A stretch of 64,000 bases of DNA from assembly GCF_002982075.1 (NCBI RefSeq), contig NZ_PUEJ01000003.1:248001-312000 (forward strand). Direction: 5' to 3'. The notes under the pieces are model-generated. The model was not told the origin of the DNA, did no database searches, and was given only the letters and a program-made list of their open reading frames with translations. How positions within the stretch are numbered: position 1 is the stretch's first letter; each line of letters opens with the position of its first letter. This DNA comes from Labrys okinawensis. Lineage in GTDB: Bacteria; Pseudomonadota; Alphaproteobacteria; Rhizobiales; Labraceae. Shown one piece after another: positions 24,237 through 32,402 of the stretch. A program made the position numbers and the translations under genes.

Positions 24237-26963
24237 ATGGCAGCGAAGGTTCGGATTGTGCTCGGGGGATTGGCTGTGCGCAGGATCCGCGTTCTGATCG
24301 CAGGGTTGCTTTTCTGGACGCTGCTCGGCCCGGCTCAGGCCGGTATTGCCGACGACATCTATGCCCAGGGCAAGTATGTGGAAGCCTTCGGGCTCTACAA
24401 GGTGCAAGCCGAAAAAGGCGATGCGGGTGCCCAGTTCAAGATCGCCATGATGCTTCATGAAGGCCAGGGCGTTGCGCGAGACAACGTCCAGGCCGCAGCC
24501 TGGATGCGCAGGGCCGCCGATCAAGGCAATGCCGATGCGCAATACGCTCTTGCCTCCCTCTATCGCAAGGGGGACGGCGTGCCCCAGGATTATGGCCAGG
24601 CCGCCTCCTGGTATCGCAAGGCTGCCGACCAGGGACACGCCGGGGCGCAAAATGACCTCGGCTTTCTCTATGTCAAAGGCTGGGGGGTACCACAGGATTT
24701 CGGCCAGGCCCTGAAACTGTTTCGCAAGGCGCTGGCGCGGGGGGATGCCGACGCTCAATTCAATCTCGGCACTCTCTACGAGCGCGGCCAGGGCGTGGCA
24801 CGCAATAGTGCCCAGGCGGCTGCCCTTTTCCGCAGTGCCGCGGCACGGGATCATGTCAAGGCGCAGTTTGCGCTCGGCACCCTCTATGCCGAGGGGCGGC
24901 AGGATTTGGCACAGGACTATGGCCAAGCCGCCTTCTGGTTCCGCCGTGCCGCCAACCGGGGCAACGCCGAGGCACAATACAGTCTCGGCCAAATGTATTT
25001 TCAAGGCAATGGCGTAACACGCAGCGACAGCCAGGCGGCCGATTGGTTCCGCAGGGCGGCAGACCAGGGCCTAGCCGCTGCGCAGAACAGTCTAGGTTTC
25101 CTTTATGCCGAGGGCCGGGGCGTGCGGCAGGAATTTGGGCAAGCTACCGCCTTCTTCGGCAAGGCCGCCGAGCAGGGGCATGTCGAGGCGCAGTTCAATC
25201 TTGGCCTCAGCTATGCCAAGGGCCTGGGCGTGCCTCAGGCCTTCGATCAGGCGGCCTTGTGGTATCGCAAGGCTGCGGATCAGGGCCATGCCGGTGCTCA
25301 AACCAATCTCGGCCTGCTCTATCACAATGGCCAGGGCGTGGCCCGGGACTACGAGCAGGCGGCAGCGTGGCTCGGTAAGGCGGCGGCCCAGGGCGATGCC
25401 GATGGCCAGAATAGTCTCGCCGCGCTCTATGTCGAGGGCCGGGGCGTCAAGCAGGACTATCGCCGGGCGGCCGACCTTCTCAGCAAGATCGCCGAAAAGG
25501 GGCACGCCGGAGCGCAATATAATCTAGGCTCCCTTTATGAAAAAGGGTTGGGTCTCGCCCAGGATTACGGACAGGCCGCGTTCTGGTTTCGCAAGGCAGC
25601 GGATCAAGGAGATGTGGGGGCACTCAACGAACTGGGTTCTCTCCATGCCTTGGGGTATGGAGTGGCGAGGGATTATGCCAAGGCTGCCGAACTCTTTCGC
25701 AAGGCCGCTGATCGAGGCCTTGCCAAGGCGCAGTATAATCTCGGTATTCTCTACTGCAGTGATGGGGGGATGCCACGAGACTATGGCCAGGCAGCCTTCT
25801 GGCTGAGCAAGGCTGCGGACCAGAACGATCTCAACGCCTTGGTGGACCTGGGCGTGCTTCATGCCAATGGCTGGGGGGTGAAGCAAGACTATGCCCGAGC
25901 CAGGGATCTCTATCGCAAAGCCGCCGCTCAGGGCTTGGCCAGGGCGCAATATTATCTCGGCGATCTCTATGAGAACGGTCGCGGGGTGCCGCGCGACTAT
26001 GTCCTGGCCGGCGGCCTCTATCGCAAGGCGGCCGAGCAGGGCGATGCCGAAGCACAGAACAGACTGGGCATCCTTTACGCCAATGGCTGGGGCGTCACCC
26101 TGGACCTGGAACAGGCGGCCGCGCTCTACCGCAAAGCTGCCGAACAGGGCAATGCCAAGGGGCAGTTCAATCTCGGCACGGCTTATCTGCAAGGCAAGGG
26201 CGTCGCACGAAGCCAAGATGACGCGGCCCTCTGGTTTCGCAAGGCGGCCGAGCAAGGCGATCCCCTCGCCCTGAACGCCCAGGGTGTCCTCTATGTCAAT
26301 GGATGGGGGGTGGCGCGGGACTATGCCCAGGCCGCGGCTCTTTTTCGCAAAGCCGCTGACCGGGGCAATGCCCAGGCGCAATTCAATCTCGGTCGCCTCT
26401 ATGCCACCGGGCAGGGGGTGGGGCAGGACTATGCCCAGGCCGCGGCGCTCTATCGCAAGGCTGCCGACCAGGGTGACGTCGATGCACAGAACGACCTCGG
26501 GGCGTTCTATGTCTACGGCCAGGGCGTGGTACGGGACCCAGCGCAGGCCGCAGCGCTCTACCGCAAGGCAGCGGCCCAGGGCCATGTCACCGCACAGGTT
26601 AATCTCGCCGCCCTCTATGTCTACGGCCAGGGCGTTCCACAGGACTATTACCAGGCTGCCTTCTGGTTCGGTAAGGCAGCCATACAGGGTGACGCCGCTG
26701 GGTCGGACGGTCTCGGCACCCTCTATGCCAATGGCTGGGGCGTGCCGCAGGATTACGCCATGGCTGCTGACCTCTATCGCAAGGCTGCCGATCAGGGGCG
26801 TGCCAGCGCGCAATACGCGCTCGGCACCCTGTATGCGCGGGGGCTGGGTGTAGCCCGCGACAAGCAGCAGGCTTTGTTCTGGTTTGGCAAGGCTGCAGAC
26901 CAGGGCCATACCAAGGCGAAGGCTGAGCTGCAGGCGGAAAAGTCGGCGGCACCGAAGCCCTGA
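24237..26963 (+). CDS. Exported Sel1-repeat (SLR) protein, 23 full repeats
   Basis: A 908-aa solenoid protein. The signal peptide is RRIRVLIAGLLFWTLLGPAQA, so it is periplasmic. An alternative GTG start at 24276, with GGGGGA upstream, would give a more standard n-region. After half a repeat come 23 near-identical 36-residue units of the form A-AQ-NLG-LY-GQGV-DY-QAA-WYRKAADQG, and the last 17 residues are a non-repetitive Lys-rich tail. From unit 10 onward the units alternate between an AQNxLGxLYxNGWGV type and an AQFNLGxLYxxGQGV type, so the true repeat is 72 residues. Sel1 proteins act as scaffolds in envelope stress, exopolysaccharide or secretion pathways; the partner is unknown here. No co-transcribed genes. 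Confidence 0.92.
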   Translation: MAAKVRIVLGGLAVRRIRVLIAGLLFWTLLGPAQAGIADDIYAQGKYVEAFGLYKVQAEKGDAGAQFKIAMMLHEGQGVARDNVQAAAWMRRAADQGNADAQYALASLYRKGDGVPQDYGQAASWYRKAADQGHAGAQNDLGFLYVKGWGVPQDFGQALKLFRKALARGDADAQFNLGTLYERGQGVARNSAQAAALFRSAAARDHVKAQFALGTLYAEGRQDLAQDYGQAAFWFRRAANRGNAEAQYSLGQMYFQGNGVTRSDSQAADWFRRAADQGLAAAQNSLGFLYAEGRGVRQEFGQATAFFGKAAEQGHVEAQFNLGLSYAKGLGVPQAFDQAALWYRKAADQGHAGAQTNLGLLYHNGQGVARDYEQAAAWLGKAAAQGDADGQNSLAALYVEGRGVKQDYRRAADLLSKIAEKGHAGAQYNLGSLYEKGLGLAQDYGQAAFWFRKAADQGDVGALNELGSLHALGYGVARDYAKAAELFRKAADRGLAKAQYNLGILYCSDGGMPRDYGQAAFWLSKAADQNDLNALVDLGVLHANGWGVKQDYARARDLYRKAAAQGLARAQYYLGDLYENGRGVPRDYVLAGGLYRKAAEQGDAEAQNRLGILYANGWGVTLDLEQAAALYRKAAEQGNAKGQFNLGTAYLQGKGVARSQDDAALWFRKAAEQGDPLALNAQGVLYVNGWGVARDYAQAAALFRKAADRGNAQAQFNLGRLYATGQGVGQDYAQAAALYRKAADQGDVDAQNDLGAFYVYGQGVVRDPAQAAALYRKAAAQGHVTAQVNLAALYVYGQGVPQDYYQAAFWFGKAAIQGDAAGSDGLGTLYANGWGVPQDYAMAADLYRKAADQGRASAQYALGTLYARGLGVARDKQQALFWFGKAADQGHTKAKAELQAEKSAAPKP

Positions 26964-27200
26964 AGCAAAGCCCGTAGATTTCCTGGCAAGCAAGGATAAC
27001 TATACCTGCAACGGTGCAGGCGCCAGACGTTACAGCTGTAGTTAATCCGTCATATTCCAGCTTCTGAAGAGCTTGGCGTAGCGATGTCCGGCCAGAACGG
27101 ATACTCAAGAACCGCCAGGCCTCGCGCCGAGACTGCGACCGGCCGGCGCGGTCCTTGAATATCGAGTTGGCAAGTCCGGGAGACAGCACAAGGTGCTTTG
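26964..27200. other. Intergenic region, no feature recognised
   Basis: These 237 bp separate the Sel1 gene and the TRIC-channel gene. I see no gene, strong hairpin or clear operator; only an AAGGTG ribosome-binding site at its right end. Confidence 0.4.
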
Positions 27201-27845
27201 ATGGATTCGATAATCGGAACTTCTGAGCAGATACTGCATGCGCTCTACATGATTGGCATTGTTGCAGAAGCCGTTACGGCGGCGTTGGCAGCAGGAAGGC
27301 GGTCCATGGACTGGATGGGCGTGGCCATGCTCGGCCCGGTCACAGCTCTTGGAGGAGGGGCCGTCCGGGACGTACTTCTCGGACACCATCCACTCTCCTG
27401 GGTTGAGCATCCATCCTATCTGCTCATCACGGCAGGGGCTGCCTTGGCGACGATTGCCGTCGCCAGGCACGTATATCATCTGCGTAAGATCTTTCTGTTT
27501 CTCGATGCCGTTGGGCTGGTTGTCTTCACCGTGATCGGTTGCAACGTTGCCATTGCGCTGGGGCTGCCCGTCGTGATCGTGATCGCATCAGGCATGATCA
27601 CAGGGTGCGCAGGAGGTGTTTTGCGGGACATTCTCTGTGCGGATATTCCGCTTCTCTTTCGCGCCGAGCTTTATGCAACGGTCGCAATTCTCACAGGTGT
27701 CCTCTATGTGGGCGGTCAATGGGTTGGACTGGCCCACGATATTTCAATCGCGCTCGCAATGATCGCGGGCTTGGCCCTTCGTATCCTGGCTCTTCGCTTT
27801 GGATGGAGTATGCCGAAATTCGTTTATACTCATACGCTGCATTAA
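27201..27845 (+). CDS. TRIC-type trimeric cation channel (YadS/UPF0126 family)
   Basis: An inner-membrane protein of 214 aa with seven hydrophobic helices built from two repeats of a three-helix unit. The family motifs are the internally duplicated Gly-rich GGGAVRDVLLG (first unit) and AGGVLRDILC (second unit), each followed by a short loop (HHPLSWVEHPSYL and ADIPLLFRAELYA). Bacterial members conduct K+/Na+. The ATG at 27201 follows AAGGTG. Codon use is noticeably less GC-biased than in its neighbours (frequent ATT, GCA, CTT), a possible sign of relatively recent acquisition. Confidence 0.9.
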   Translation: MDSIIGTSEQILHALYMIGIVAEAVTAALAAGRRSMDWMGVAMLGPVTALGGGAVRDVLLGHHPLSWVEHPSYLLITAGAALATIAVARHVYHLRKIFLFLDAVGLVVFTVIGCNVAIALGLPVVIVIASGMITGCAGGVLRDILCADIPLLFRAELYATVAILTGVLYVGGQWVGLAHDISIALAMIAGLALRILALRFGWSMPKFVYTHTLH

Positions 27846-28145
27846 TCCGCCTTCGTCGAAGGAAAGAGTCCGAAGACATACCTAAGCTGGACCAATCTTT
27901 TGGTTCAGACCGATGCCGCAGGGATTTGGCAAGTTGGCCTAGAGCAAAGCGCGTTCAAGCGTGAACGCTAATCTGCTCTAACTCATTGTTCTGACGCGTC
28001 TTTGCGATTCTAGGTGACTCCGTCTAATCGCAAAACGCTATAGGCGTCTCTGCCTGGTCAGGAGCCGATTGCCGGTCTGTTCCGGGTTTCCCGGGTGATA
28101 GCGTGTTAAGCCCGCTGGGCTTGGCTACGGCTCAATTCTTAAGGC
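27846..28145. other. Intergenic region holding a RIME-like repeat and a 14-bp tandem duplication
   Basis: No gene is seen in these 300 bp. It contains RIME-like copy C (27941-28042) and, at its right end, two tandem copies of GGCTCAATTCTTAA (28129-28156) that run into the stop codon of the adjacent TetR gene. Confidence 0.6.
27941..28042 (+). repeat. RIME-like intergenic repeat, copy C
   Basis: The 100 bases starting AGAGCAAAGCGCGTTCAAGC match the reverse complement of 60805-60904 at 82 of 100 positions without gaps. The block ACGCGTCTTTGCGATTCT is identical. The inner GCGTTCAAGCGTGAACGC is itself palindromic. This is the best-preserved pair in the window. Confidence 0.75.
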
Positions 28146-28156
28146 TCAATTCTTAA
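28129..28156. repeat. Tandem duplication of a 14-bp unit at the end of a TetR gene
   Basis: GGCTCAATTCTTAA occurs twice head to tail and begins a third time (GGCTC). The second unit contains the TetR gene's stop codon (complement of TCA at 28146-28148), so the duplication has copied the gene's last codons into the 3' flank. Confidence 0.7.
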
Positions 28157-28742
28157 GGCTCGCTTCGATCAGCATGTCGGCGATCACGGCGACCGAACCG
28201 GCCGGCCCGCCCTCGTGGAAGATCTGACCGCTGACGAAAGCACCTTCGATCAGCAGCAGCAGCCCGTCGGCGAGCAGGCCCGAATCCCTGGCGCCCATGC
28301 GCTCCGCCATGCCTTTCAGGCGCTCGCGCAGCAGCACCTTGCCGCCCTCGGCGACCATGCGGGCGGGGTTGTCCTCCTCCGGATATTCCACGGCGGCATT
28401 GCTCAGCCCGCAGCCGCGGTAGCCGGCCTGGGTGGCCCTTTCGCCGAGACCCGTCAGGTAGTTGCGCAGATGGGTCCGTGGATCGTCCTCGAAGCCGACG
28501 CCCGCGCCCTCGAAGCGAGCCCAGAATTCGGAGTCATAGACCCGGACATAAGCAGCCGCCAATTCGTCCTTCGAGTTGAAGCAGCGGTAGAGCGTGGGCT
28601 TGGTCACCCCCGCTTCCGACGCGATGGTGTCAACGCCGACGGCTCGGATCCCTTCTTTGTAGAAGAGTTCGCGCGCAGTCTTGAGGATGCGGTCCGCCGC
28701 CCTCGGCTGCGGTGAGGGACTGACATTTTCCGGTCCGGCCAT
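28146..28742 (-). CDS. TetR-family transcriptional regulator
   Basis: A repressor of 198 aa. The HTH is ILKTARELFYKEGIRAVGVD, then IASEAGVTKPTLYRCFNSKD. The C-terminal domain has the TetR_C-like GCGLSNAAVEYPEEDNPA segment common in AcrR-type regulators that respond to electrophiles or small organics. It is divergent from an MFS transporter, and the 78-bp gap plus leader contains the inverted repeat TACAGACCGGTACGTA (28773-28788). It very probably represses the transporter. Confidence 0.91.
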   Translation of the reverse strand: MAGPENVSPSPQPRAADRILKTARELFYKEGIRAVGVDTIASEAGVTKPTLYRCFNSKDELAAAYVRVYDSEFWARFEGAGVGFEDDPRTHLRNYLTGLGERATQAGYRGCGLSNAAVEYPEEDNPARMVAEGGKVLLRERLKGMAERMGARDSGLLADGLLLLIEGAFVSGQIFHEGGPAGSVAVIADMLIEASLKN

Positions 28743-28772
28743 TTGCCTCTTTCCAATATTCGAGAACGATGT

Positions 28773-28788
28773 TACAGACCGGTACGTA
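28773..28788. promoter_or_regulatory. Candidate TetR operator
   Basis: TAC-AG-ACC|GGT-AC-GTA is a 16-bp inverted repeat with two non-pairing positions per arm, centred on ACCGGT. ACCGGT-centred palindromes are typical of TetR/NemR-like operators. It lies between the divergent TetR (start 28742) and MFS (start 28821) genes. Confidence 0.6.
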
Positions 28789-28820
28789 TCAAGTCAATCT
28801 CGACACCTACAGGTCTCCCG

Positions 28821-30095
28821 ATGCAGCGCGTCAGCCGCCGGCCCTTTGGCCAGAATTATGCATTCGTCGTCGTTGCCGTCATCTTTCTTTCCCTGCTGGT
28901 GGCGGCCGGCGTGCGCGCCGCGCCCGGGTTGCTGCTTCAGCCCCTGCACAAGGCCTTCGGCTGGGGCATCGATACGATCTCGCTCTCCGGATCGATCGGC
29001 ATCCTGCTCTACGGCCTGGTCGGCCCCTTCGCCGCGGCCCTGATGAACAAGTTCGGCATCCGCCGGGTGCTGGTGATCGCGCTGACGCTGATGGCGGGCT
29101 CCATCGGGCTCAGCCTGTTCATGACCCAATCCTGGCAGTTGATCGCCACCTGGGGCGTGCTGTCCGGGCTCGGCTCGGGCTGCGTCGCCATGGTGCTGGG
29201 CGCCACCGTTGCCAATCGCTGGTTCAAGACCAATCGCGGCCTGATCATGGGGCTGATGGCGGCGAGCGCCGCGACGGGCACGCTGATCTTCCAGCCCGGT
29301 CTCGCCAAGCTTTCCGAGATCGGCGGCTGGCAATGGGTGGTGGCGGCGGTGGCGATCGCCTGTGCCGTACTGGTTCCGCTGGCCTTCTTCCTGGTGCCCA
29401 ACCAACCCAGCGACATCGGCCAGCGCCCCTATGGCGCCGACCCCTCTGCGCCGGTCGAACCGGTACAAGCGCAGACGGGCCTGATCGATGCCTCCCTCGG
29501 TGCGCTGGTGCGGGCGGCCCGTACGCGCACCTTCTGGTATCTGTTCGCCACCTTCTTCATTTGCGGCTTCACCACCAACGGCCTGGTTGGCATGCATCTG
29601 ATCTCCTTCTGCGGCGACATGGGCATCCCCGAGGTGCAGGCGGCCGGCCTGATGGCGATGATGGGGATTTTCGATCTGTTCGGCACCACCTTCTCGGGCT
29701 GGCTGACCGATCGCTATGATCCGCGCAAGTTGCTCTTCATCTATTACGGCCTGCGCGGCATCGCCCTGATCTACCTGCCCTTCAGTGGCTTCAACATCTA
29801 TACGCTCACCATTTTCGGCGTGTTCTACGGGCTCGACTGGATCGCCACCGTGCCGCCGACCGTTCGTCTGACCAACGAGGCTTTCGGCGATCGCGATGCT
29901 CCCGTGGTGTTCGGCTGGATCGCGGCGGGCCACCAGATCGGCGCGGCCAGCGCCGCGGCCCTGGCCGGCTATATGCGGGTGCTGCAGGGAAGCTATGTCG
30001 AGGCCTTCCTGTTCTCGGGGCTCACCGGTATCGTGGCTGCGCTGATCGCGCTGCTGATCGCGCGCCAGCGCGTGACGGCGGTTGCGGTGGCCTGA
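28821..30095 (+). CDS. MFS transporter (oxalate/formate antiporter-like or monocarboxylate-type)
   Basis: A 12-helix inner-membrane transporter, 424 aa from the ATG at 28821. The N-terminal half has FVVVAVIFLSLLVAAGVRAA and the loop GPFAAALMNKFGIRRVLVIA. TM5 has LGATVANRWFKTNRGLIMGL, a hallmark of the OFA/MCT-like MFS group, and a mid loop GLIDASLGALVRAARTRTFW leads into the second half. An upstream in-frame start (28743) would read through the operator and is not favoured. It is controlled by the divergent TetR. The substrate is probably an organic acid, by family only. Confidence 0.89.
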   Translation: MQRVSRRPFGQNYAFVVVAVIFLSLLVAAGVRAAPGLLLQPLHKAFGWGIDTISLSGSIGILLYGLVGPFAAALMNKFGIRRVLVIALTLMAGSIGLSLFMTQSWQLIATWGVLSGLGSGCVAMVLGATVANRWFKTNRGLIMGLMAASAATGTLIFQPGLAKLSEIGGWQWVVAAVAIACAVLVPLAFFLVPNQPSDIGQRPYGADPSAPVEPVQAQTGLIDASLGALVRAARTRTFWYLFATFFICGFTTNGLVGMHLISFCGDMGIPEVQAAGLMAMMGIFDLFGTTFSGWLTDRYDPRKLLFIYYGLRGIALIYLPFSGFNIYTLTIFGVFYGLDWIATVPPTVRLTNEAFGDRDAPVVFGWIAAGHQIGAASAAALAGYMRVLQGSYVEAFLFSGLTGIVAALIALLIARQRVTAVAVA

Positions 30096-30198
30096 CGGGT
30101 ACGGCCAGAAAATTGCCGGCCGCGTCAAGCTGCCGGTTTGCGTCGGGCATTTGTTAGACTAATGTCCGCCCAGTTTCGTTATCTCTAGGATCTTTTCG

Positions 30199-31644
30199 AT
30201 GACACTGCATGCCCGTAACTTCATCGCCGGCGAATGGGTCGCCTCGTCCGATCTCGCACCGGACGTGAATCCCTCCAACACGGCCGAGATCGTCGGGCAC
30301 TTCCCCCGGGCGACCAAGGCCGAGGCCGAAAAGGCCATTGCCGCCGCCAAGGCCGCGTTCCCGGGCTGGAGCCGCTCGACGCTGCAGGAGCGCCACGACG
30401 TGCTCAAGCGCATCAGCGACGAGATTCTGGCGCGTAAGGACGAACTCGGCGCCATCCTGTCGCGCGAGGAAGGCAAGACCCTGCCCGAAGGTATCGGCGA
30501 GGTGGCGCGTGCCGGCCAGATCTTCGGATTCTTCGCCGGTGAAGCCTTGCGCCTGGCCGGTGAGATCATTGGCTCGGTGCGTCCCGGTGTCGGTGTCGAG
30601 GTCACGCGCGAAGGCGTCGGCGTGGTCGGCCTGATCACGCCCTGGAACTTCCCCGCGGCCATTCCGGCCTGGAAGATCGCGCCGGCGCTCTGCTACGGCA
30701 ACACCGTGGTGCTGAAGCCGGCCGACCTCGTGCCGGCCACCGCGCATGCCCTGGGTGAGATCATCGCGCGCTCCGGCCTGCCGGCCGGCGTGTTCAACCT
30801 GGTGATGGGCCGCGGCTCGGTGGTCGGCGAGGCGCTGCTGTCCTCGCCCGACGTCGACGCGATTTCCTTCACCGGCTCCGTCGGCACCGGCCGCAAGATC
30901 GCGGCGACCTGCGTCGCCTCTTCGCCGATGAAGAAGGTGCAGCTCGAAATGGGCGGCAAGAACCCCTTCGTCGTGCTCGACGATGCCGACGTCAAGGTGG
31001 CGGTGGAAGCCGCCGTGAACGGTGCCTTCTTCTCCACTGGCCAGCGCTGCACGGCCTCTTCGCGCCTGATCGTCACCGACGGCATCCACGATGCCTTCGT
31101 TGCCGCGCTGGTCGAACGCCTCAAGGGCGTCACCGTCGACGATGCCATGAAGGCCGGCACCCATATCGGTCCGGTGGTCGACCAGAGCCAGCTCGACCAG
31201 GATCTGAACTACATCAAGATCGGCAAGGAAGAGGGCGCCACGCTCGCCTTCGGCGGTGATCTGGTGAAGCGCGAGGCGCCCGGTTTCTATCTGACGCCGG
31301 CTCTGTTCACCGGTGCCAGCAACGACATGCGCATCGCCCGCGAGGAGATCTTCGGGCCGGTCGCCGCCGTGGTGCGCGTCAAGGATTATGACGAGGCGCT
31401 GGCCGCCGCCAACGACACCGAATTCGGCCTCTCCGCCGGCATCGCCACCACCAGCCTGAAATACGCCACGCATTTCAAGCGCAATGTCCAGGCCGGCATG
31501 GTGATGGTCAACCTGCCGACGGCGGGCGTCGACTATCACGTGCCGTTCGGCGGGCGGAAGGGCTCGAGCTACGGCCCGCGCGAGCAGGGCCGCTACGCCG
31601 CCGAGTTCTACACCACGGTGAAGACCAGCTATACGCTGGCCTGA
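30199..31644 (+). CDS. Aldehyde dehydrogenase, alpha-ketoglutaric-semialdehyde dehydrogenase type
   Basis: An NAD(P)-dependent dehydrogenase, 481 aa. The catalytic Cys lies in FFSTGQRCTASSRLIV and the general-base Glu in VQLEMGGKNPFVV; the NAD fold contains ITPWNFPAAIPAWKIAPAL and SFTGSVGTGRKIA. The C-terminal PTAGVDYHVPFGGRKGSSYG is the signature of the KGSADH/succinate-semialdehyde group. Candidate roles are the last step of pentose, hydroxyproline or glucarate degradation, or oxidation of succinate semialdehyde made by the transhydrogenase at 33.2-34.5 kb. The last 16 bases overlap the end of the convergent HD-hydrolase gene. Confidence 0.92.
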   Translation: MTLHARNFIAGEWVASSDLAPDVNPSNTAEIVGHFPRATKAEAEKAIAAAKAAFPGWSRSTLQERHDVLKRISDEILARKDELGAILSREEGKTLPEGIGEVARAGQIFGFFAGEALRLAGEIIGSVRPGVGVEVTREGVGVVGLITPWNFPAAIPAWKIAPALCYGNTVVLKPADLVPATAHALGEIIARSGLPAGVFNLVMGRGSVVGEALLSSPDVDAISFTGSVGTGRKIAATCVASSPMKKVQLEMGGKNPFVVLDDADVKVAVEAAVNGAFFSTGQRCTASSRLIVTDGIHDAFVAALVERLKGVTVDDAMKAGTHIGPVVDQSQLDQDLNYIKIGKEEGATLAFGGDLVKREAPGFYLTPALFTGASNDMRIAREEIFGPVAAVVRVKDYDEALAAANDTEFGLSAGIATTSLKYATHFKRNVQAGMVMVNLPTAGVDYHVPFGGRKGSSYGPREQGRYAAEFYTTVKTSYTLA

Positions 31645-32267
31645 GGAGGCTCGTCTTCCGTCAACTTTGCGAGGGAGCGCGCGAGATTAGCGCGCGCTCC
31701 TTCCTCCAGCTTTTCGGCGAAGAGATCGCTGAAATAAAGCCGCCGCCGAGCCCTGAAACGTTGCAGCACGGCAGCCCGCCCGGTGCGCCAGGCTGCCTCC
31801 GGCACATGGGCATATTCGCGTCGCACCGCCGCCTCATAGGCATCGAAGCGTGCAGCCTCCGCGCCGAGGATCTGCAGGTCGAGATCGAGGAAATAGGCCA
31901 TATCCGATTGTGGCCGGCCGGCCAGGCCTGCAAGCTCATGCCTCCGGGTCGCCAGGATCAGTGCCGCGACCTGCTCCAGCCTTTCCTGTTCCAGTTGCCC
32001 TGCGAGAACCTCCCGGGCGAGGTCGGCGCTGCGCTCCTCATTGTCCGGCGACGCCGCATCATAGACCGCGTCGTGGAACCAGATCGCGAGTTCGACAGCC
32101 TCGGCGTCATGGAGAAGCGGACGGCAATCCTGAAGGCCCGCCAGCATGGCCTCGATGTGGCCGAGACCGTGATAATGCCGCCGCGGGTCCCGGTAGGCCG
32201 CGAGCAGATCGACAAAAGCCGGTTCCGGAATGGCGGGCGGCCTGGGAGGACGATCACCGGCTTTCAT
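31629..32267 (-). CDS. Predicted metal-dependent HD-superfamily phosphohydrolase
   Basis: A soluble 212-aa protein. Metal-binding motifs are in order: RHYHGLGHIEAMLA (first His group) and AIWFHDAVYD (the HD dyad), then DNEERSADLAREVLAG and LILATRRHE (later His), and MAYFLDLDLQILG (distal Asp). This order is that of the COG4339 family of short HD proteins with unknown substrates. It is convergent with the aldehyde dehydrogenase and overlaps its 3' end by 16 bp. No functional link to its neighbours is evident. Confidence 0.88.
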   Translation of the reverse strand: MKAGDRPPRPPAIPEPAFVDLLAAYRDPRRHYHGLGHIEAMLAGLQDCRPLLHDAEAVELAIWFHDAVYDAASPDNEERSADLAREVLAGQLEQERLEQVAALILATRRHELAGLAGRPQSDMAYFLDLDLQILGAEAARFDAYEAAVRREYAHVPEAAWRTGRAAVLQRFRARRRLYFSDLFAEKLEEGARANLARSLAKLTEDEPPQASV

Positions 32268-32402
32268 GGCAGCAATTCCCGATGCGCCTATTCGGCAAGA
32301 CCGGCATTATCATCGCGCTCGTCAATGGCGCCATATGCAATCTTGCCGCTCCCTGCTTTCGAGCTCGGCTCTCGCCCTGGATCGCCCGCCCGCCACTCGG
32401 CG

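Noticed and set aside
24237..26963. CRISPR-like periodic repeats
   Set aside because: The 108/216-bp periodicity is continuous coding sequence of Sel1 units, with no conserved short repeat separated by unique spacers.
24225..26993. Long open frames antisense to the Sel1 array (489 and 259 codons)
   Set aside because: They mirror the repeated sense codons, so the apparent repeats are reflections and not a second repeat protein.
28794..30128. 444-codon antisense frame across the second MFS gene
   Set aside because: His/Gln/Arg-rich shadow product; the sense frame encodes a 12-helix transporter.
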